DNA of 64,000 bases from Adenanthera pavonina (taxonomy: Eukaryota; Streptophyta; Magnoliopsida; Fabales; Fabaceae), in assembly GCA_026686845.1 (NCBI GenBank), contig JAIVEN010000004.1, forward strand, positions 23,468,827 to 23,532,826, written 5' to 3'. The notes below the pieces were generated by a model that did no database searches, was not told the origin of the DNA, and was given only the letters and a program-made list of their open reading frames with translations. This document shows, one piece after another, positions 58,685-64,000 of this stretch (positions are counted from its first letter, which is position 1; each line of letters begins with the position of its first letter). Made by a program: the position numbers and the translations under genes.

Positions 58685-59455
58685 CTCTCCTCAACAATTT
58701 CAAATCTGACCTCAACAATTTCCATAGGCAAGGTTAAATTTAAGCGTTTCCAACCAATCCTCAAAAATTTCCAAGATATCCTCAACAATTTTCAAATGCA
58801 TGCTTAAACTTAAGTGCCAACAAATGACAAAGTCATCTTATGATATTTCCAACCACTCCCTAGCAGTTTCCAACCCATCATCATCAATTTCCATGGACAA
58901 GGTTAAACTTAGAGTTTCCAACAAGTTCTCTAGACTTTGTCCTCAACAATTAGTTCTAACACATCCTCAACAGTTTCTAAACTTAGGGTTGAACTTAAAA
59001 TCTATCTAATTTCCAGGTCATTTCATAATATTTCCAACCACTTCCCACTAATTTCCAACTAGTCCTAAAGTATTTCCAATACATCCTGAACAATTTCTAA
59101 ACTCAAGGTTAAATTGAAAAGCCATCAATTGATCAAATCATCCTATAAGATTTCCAACTGGTCCTAAAACATCTCCAATACATCATCAACAATTTTCAAA
59201 CTCAAGTTAAACTTAAGAGCCATCAAATTATCAAGTCATCTTATGATGAGTCCAACTATTCCTCAACAATTTCCAACTAGTCATAAAAAATTTGCAGCCC
59301 ATCATCAACAATTTCTAAACTTAGCATGAAACTTAAGAGTTATCAAATTACCAAGTTATCTGATGATATTTCCAACCACTCATCAATTTCCAATATGTTT
59401 TCATGCAATTTCCAACTTATCCTCAACAATTTCCAATCATAGGGATATGAGAATT
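58685..59455. repeat. Tandem repeats in the centre of the Mutator-like element
   Basis: TTTCCAAC, CCTCAACAATTTC and AAACTTAAG..CCATCAAA words recur in the same order every ~120-190 bp, about six times, with many changes. No coding frame. Confidence 0.7.
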
Positions 59456-60116
59456 GTAATAAACTATTTTTATTGAAAAAAAAAAGTTTCATTGTCAAAA
59501 GGCATTTTGATAATTTTTATCAAATTAATTATAGTAAATTTTATTAAAAAAATTCATAGTCTAGGGGCTTTATAGGAATTTTCTATCAAAATAATTGTAG
59601 TAAATTTTTTCTTGAAAAAATTCATTGTCCAAAGGCATGTTGATAATTTTTCATTGAATTAACTGTTGTAAGCTTTTTTTTTTCTTAAGAAAATTTTCAT
59701 TATGCGGGGGATTTTCATACTTTTCCACCGAATTAATTGTAGTATGTTTCTTTGTAAAAAATTCATGACAATTATTTTTGTAGTTTTACATTGAATTAAT
59801 TGTGGTAAGCTTTTTTTTCCTAAAAAAAATTCATTGTCTAGGGCCGTTTTAGTTATTTCCCATTGAATTAATTATAGTAAAGTTTTTTTTTTAAATCTCA
59901 TTCTCTGCGGATATTATGGTAACTTTTCATCAAATTAATTGTTGTAATTTTTTTTATATTTTATTATATCGGAGGCATTTTAGTAATTGTGCTCACATTT
60001 TTTTCCCAAAAAAGACCTTGGTCGTTCACTGGCTTTCATGGGCCTATGGTCACAAATTGCAAAAAATCTTGTTTATTTTCCTAGTCCTAAATCACAATTT
60101 CCCCCCGCTGGAATCG

Positions 60117-60728
60117 AAGCACCAAGAAAAAAGCATATCTTAACATCGAAAACAAGCTATATTTGGGTCCGGAATTGGGAGTTTCATTAGTTTTGTCTAA
60201 TGAAGCTTATCTTGATCATATACTTACTAGAAGTTGAATGGCTTAGCTTAATAAATACTTATCTTGATCTTATACAAGAGGAGTGGAGAAGAATTTGTAA
60301 GGTAAATGACAAAAAAGACCAGTTTGATTAAGAGAAAGAGGAAGGGGGTATTTTAGTAATCCTAGAAACATCATAAAAAAGGGAAAAAATTATTTGAAGT
60401 ACCAAGCTGTAATTTGAACTCAGGATATGGGCAAACTTAAGATGTATTTACTGATAATTTCCAATTTTTTTCATTTACCAAAATTTAATTATCTATTTTA
60501 TATTTTTATATAAAAATGAAATAAACCAAATAATTGACTTTTATATCTACCAAATATGTCTTTTATGTTCTTGAAATTATTAGCTTATTTTTCATTATGT
60601 GCTTATTATTTTATTTTAGAAATTATCAAATTCAGAGTTATTATATTTATGTCCTGTTACACACTTAGCTACTTGGGTTTGGAAGGCCCTAATCTTGTAG
60701 GATGTGTGCTTGGTTGATTGAAGTATCT
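60117..60728. other. AT-rich sequence without recognised genes
   Basis: Between the Mutator-like element and an LTR end. I see no ORF, RNA gene or repeat. Confidence 0.5.
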
Positions 60729-60997
60729 TGTAACATTACTCCCAAACACTTCCTTACTTAATCAATTTCTTCAAAAACCACACAAACACAGCCCAAACAT
60801 CTCATATTTACCTTCCAAGACATCAGATTAGCAGAAAAAGCCACAAACAACTCAAGAATCCACAACTATCGAAATAGTATGCAGGGTCGCGACTACTACA
60901 GTACCGCCACGACTCTATATCTCACGGGTTAACTGGCGCCATGGCTTGGCTTCCTAGCCCTGCGGCGCCCCACTATTGATGGCATATCAGCAAAATT
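60729..60997 (-). repeat. 3' end of an old Tekay-like LTR (fragment)
   Basis: The minus strand ends ...GGGAGTAATGTTACA at 60729 and matches the last ~270 bp of the LTRs that end at 327 and 44548, including the shared GAGATGTTTGGG area. It is cut at 60997, where a new plus-strand LTR starts, so the rest of this LTR should lie beyond the window. Confidence 0.75.
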
Positions 60998-63471
60998 TGT
61001 AACACCCCTTATGATATTGTTTTGGCATTATGTGCAGAACTGGAGGAAAATAGGACGGACGAAGGTTCAAGTGGTGCAAAAATGAGCTCCACGCCACAGT
61101 AAGAAGCAGGACTACCATGACGGAAGCAAATCCAGTGGCTATTTTGGCTAAAAAATGGTGGAGTCACGGCAAGATGTTCTGGAGCTGCAGCAAGAGTAAG
61201 GTTTCTGGTTTAAATTAAAAACATTTCAGTTGATTGGACGAGAAAGAAAAGAAAGAAAACAGAGGGAGTGACAAGGAGCTATGCTAGGGTTTAAGTTTTC
61301 TGGCCATTGAGAGTGATTTTTAGACCTTGGAAGCTTGGATTCAAATTGGTAAGTGATCCCTACTCCTCCTTCTCCATTTTCTTTGGTTTAAATTTGGGAT
61401 TTTTCGGATATATGTCGGGATTTCTAGTTTGGGATGAAATCCACCAATTGAAATGGATGATATGGGGTTAAGGAAGTGTGTTTTGGTGTTCTTGTTGCTT
61501 AGGTGTGAGTTTTGAAGGGTTTATGTATGATTTGAGCTTAACTCTAGGTTGTTTTTGGTTAAGGCTCTTGGGAATCCAAAGTGTATAAGATTGTTTGGTG
61601 CTTGAATGATTCCTCGGAGCTTAATCATGCATGAAAGGGGTGTTGGAACCATGGGTTAGCATAATGTAGTTGAATTGTAGTGTTTGGCCAAATGGTATAT
61701 GGTGTTAATTGAGGTATTATAGTATTGTTAAGGTTGTTTGGCTACTCGGAGAAGACTAGTCATGGAATTGACATTCAAGAAAGCTTATGGAACCCGTGTG
61801 CGTGTGATAATGACAATTGAGATAACCATGTGTTTGTTTGTATTGTATTGTTTATAATGTATGATAGTACGTAAATTTGTGTATATATGCATGTTTCTTT
61901 CATACCACGATTTTAATGTGTTTGTGTGTACTATGTTTTACATATCATGGTATGCACACCCCTTGATGATGATTATGATTATGATGATGATATTGATATG
62001 ATATCACATGATACATAGCATGACATTGAGATCATGATAATTATTATATGATGATATATGAGCATCACCACATGACATTGTGAGGTTGTGATATATAGTG
62101 GACTGGGTGGTGATGATGTGATGACAATATGATATATGATGATATATATGTTAGGGAGGATAAGGATGGAATATATACATGCTAGGGAGGATAAAGATGA
62201 GATCCTTGCAGCTAAATCTCCTCCTATAGCCAGGAGGTGAAAGGCGCGCAGTAGATTGAACCTTCCGTAAATCGTTGCCAATTTGTGGCATGAAAGGGGA
62301 AGAAGAGCCACGGTTCGAACATTAGTGTTATCTTAGGCTGGATGCACTAATGGGAGGTGAGCTTGGTGATGTCTGGAATTAGTCTTCACTGACTGTTGGA
62401 AGGGAATTACCTATATGAAATGTCCTGTTATAATGATAGCTCGTGGTTCTAGCTGCGTGCAAGGGAGACTTGTATTCCATTCATTTCACATTGCATTCAT
62501 GAGATTGTATGAGATATATATGTATATATATGTGTGTGGTTATCGCTAGTTACTGAGACATTATCTCACACCCCTCTCCCATGACTAACCTTTCAGGTAA
62601 CGGTTCTCGTACCAGGCAGGAGAAGACGTGTGAGTAGCATCGGGAGTAGGAATACTAGGTCTGTGTAGTTTATGTTTATTTGGATATGTATCTTGTGCCA
62701 AGTAGGATAGAATGTTTTGTAAGGAATACATGACATGGATGGACATGTATGTGGAATTGTGTTGTATGTGATGTGTATGCTGGATGGCGGTGTACGTGTG
62801 GTTTAGGATGTTGAGGTGTCAGTGTACTAGTGTGTGTGAGCCCAAAGGTAGAATTGGTCTTTGTTGGTGTGTTTTGGGGCATGTAGCCCAATTTGTCAAA
62901 TGGGGTTCAAGGGGATCAAATCTCAGAGGAATGGTTCCTTTGAGGTGAAACCTCTTTGGACAAGTTGTTTGAGTGGCTTTAAACCTGTGTGAATGGTCTC
63001 GAGTGGTTAAATTGCCTTTAGTGGCAAAATGGGAGTTGTGAGTTGTGAGTTTTGGTCAAAAAGTAGCCAAAATGGTATCAAGTGTCCAAAATCTCCATAC
63101 GGAGTTGGCTTGAGATGAAAGTGGTGTTTATGGATTGATTGAGATTAGATTGACTTGTAGGAGTTGGAATCAAGTCAATCGGCGGTTGAAGCATAAAGTT
63201 ATGCGTGTCAGAAGTTCGTCTCGGTGTTAGATTTTTGCTAGTGTGGAAACCAATATGGGGCACCACAGCTCCAAGAAGCAGGCCGAGGTGCCAGAGAGTC
63301 TAGTAGCTAGTGAAAAATAGGGGATGTCTGAAGCCACAGTAATACTATAGTGGTCGCGGCCCCAGCCCGGATTTTGATGTTGTTTGGTTTGTTTTCGCTG
63401 CTTTGAAGTTTTGGGAAGTTGTCTTGAGATGTTTGGGTTGTGTTTAGTTGGATTTTGAAAGTTTTGGTACA
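60998..63471 (+). repeat. 5' LTR of a Tekay-like gypsy element
   Basis: 2474 bp, starting TGTAACACCCC and ending GGTACA. It is collinear with the solo LTR at 18742-44548. A primer site follows directly, so this is a 5' LTR. It contains GAT/ATG-rich low-complexity sequence (61965-62160) and a short TG/AT microsatellite (62513-62540). The partner LTR is outside the window, so the insertion cannot be checked by its target duplication. Confidence 0.85.
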
Positions 63472-63474
63472 GTT

Positions 63475-63486
63475 TAGTATCAGAGC
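63475..63486 (+). promoter_or_regulatory. Primer binding site of the Tekay-like element
   Basis: TAGTATCAGAGC, one base different from the usual TGGTATCAGAGC, three bases after the LTR. Confidence 0.8.
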
Positions 63487-63616
63487 AATGGTTTTGGGCT
63501 ATTGTTTCTGCTTGAAGTACTACTTGGCACAATTTTAAATACGTAGACTATATTCCCACTACAATGCTAGTCTAGAACCATATATCTAAATGTGTTGTTG
63601 CTTATGTGTAGGAAGA

Positions 63617-64000
63617 ATGTCTTATCGAGGAAGACTGAGTAACAGTGATCTCATGAGGCATATGCATGAGATGTTGGCTGGCCTCAGTAATCAAGTGCAT
63701 ACTCAGGGGGAGACATTGAACAGGTTACAAGACACATGAATAGGCAAGAACAGGGTGATGTGAATGAATAGGCTAGCATGTTTGTGGATTTGAATGTAGT
63801 GAAGGATGAGAATAAGAATGTGGTGGAGCCTAAAACAGCCCCAAGAGTGGAAACAAGGGGTATCTCTTCACAGTTGATGGACTTTTAAAGCTCAATTCCC
63901 TAGCTTTTGAAGGTACCATGGATGTTTCACAAGTTGAGAATTAAATAGAACAATTAGAGAACATCGTCAGTGTAATGGATAGCACTTAGGAGCAAAGAGT
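63617..64000 (+). pseudogene. Start of a Tekay-like gag, broken, running off the window
   Basis: ATG 63617 opens 40 codons (MSYRGRLSNSDLMRHMHEML...) before TGA at 63737. Further on, from ~63882, a frame reading LKLNSLAFEGTMDVSQVEN and then IEQLENIVSVMDST resembles the gypsy Gag pattern (..L.PP.F.G..D...A..W...LE.IF..M.C...Q), but stops interrupt it. It is therefore a decayed Gag start; the rest lies past the right edge. Confidence 0.7.

Larger units (their letters stand above)
45732..60106. mobile_element. Mutator-like element with tandem-repeat arms, split by a Sirevirus
   Basis: The left end (…CAAATTGTGATTTACG) and inverted right end (GGGGGGAAATTGTGATTTAG) begin long inverted arms; for instance 45770-45840 pairs with 60008-60070. 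The flanks GCTAGAATC (45723-45731) and GCTGGAATC (60107-60115) match at eight of nine bases, fitting a Mutator 9-bp duplication. Without the 11.8-kb copia insert it is ~2.56 kb. Inside the ends, each arm consists of degenerate repeats of ~60-80 bp (AATTAATTTGAT..AAAATTATCAAAATGCCC..), direct on the left (46250-46523, 58338-58680) and inverted on the right (59470-59990). No transposase is present. Confidence 0.75.

Noticed and set aside
58800..60190. ORFs of 67-75 codons in the Mutator-like element
   Set aside because: They run through tandem repeats or the inverted arm and show no transposase motif.

Overview
The window is a plant nuclear DNA segment built almost entirely of transposable elements nested in one another. 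It is AT-rich. It contains plant-type LTR retrotransposons with initiator-methionine tRNA primer sites, a Sirevirus-type Ty1/copia family, chromovirus-type Ty3/gypsy elements, Mutator-like and Stowaway-like DNA elements, and a Cassandra-type miniature retrotransposon carrying 5S rRNA-like sequence. This fits an angiosperm, probably a eudicot; the species cannot be named from the sequence. I recognise no host protein-coding gene.

Layout. (1) 1-9415: a deletion derivative of a long-LTR (Tekay/Del-like) gypsy element on the minus strand (327-9415; flanks CAACT/CAGCT), split by a younger, nearly complete 5.56-kb gypsy chromovirus (1237-6793; flanks CTACG). The chromovirus gag-pol is broken by one in-frame stop. 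(2) 9416-17310: remnants of another minus-strand LTR element, then a tandem array in which a block of about 3-4 kb (short LTR plus unique flank) is repeated. It holds an 802-bp Mutator-like foldback with a perfect 9-bp target duplication and two copies of a Stowaway-like MITE. (3) 18742-44548: a four-level nest. A plus-strand Tekay-like solo LTR (flanks TAAAC) holds a minus-strand gypsy-type element without recognisable gag or pol (20931-44273; flanks ATGAA). That element holds a plus-strand Sirevirus in one LTR (22248-34082; flanks CATCC/TATCC) and a Cassandra-like TRIM in its interior (37741-38697; flanks TTTAG). (4) 45732-60106: a Mutator-like element whose long inverted arms are made of short tandem repeats, split by a second, minus-strand Sirevirus (46524-58332; flanks ATTTT). 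(5) 60729-64000: an old minus-strand LTR end invaded by a plus-strand Tekay-like element, of which the 5' LTR, primer site and broken start of gag are visible.

The two Sireviruses belong to one family. Each has LTRs of about 1.65 kb, a gag-pol region, a spacer of about 1 kb, a third 'envelope-like' ORF of about 735 codons and several polypurine tracts before the 3' LTR. Both gag-pol regions are decayed, but the third ORF keeps one frame in both, with only in-frame stops. The non-coding parts carry dozens of copies of a short composite motif (CAGACGAA plus the palindrome AAATTCGAATTT). In both copies gag ends at the same TGA and protease lies in the -1 frame.

All boundaries were read by eye from TG...CA ends, primer sites, purine tracts and target duplications. 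Where a pair of flanks is only an approximate match, the entry says so.
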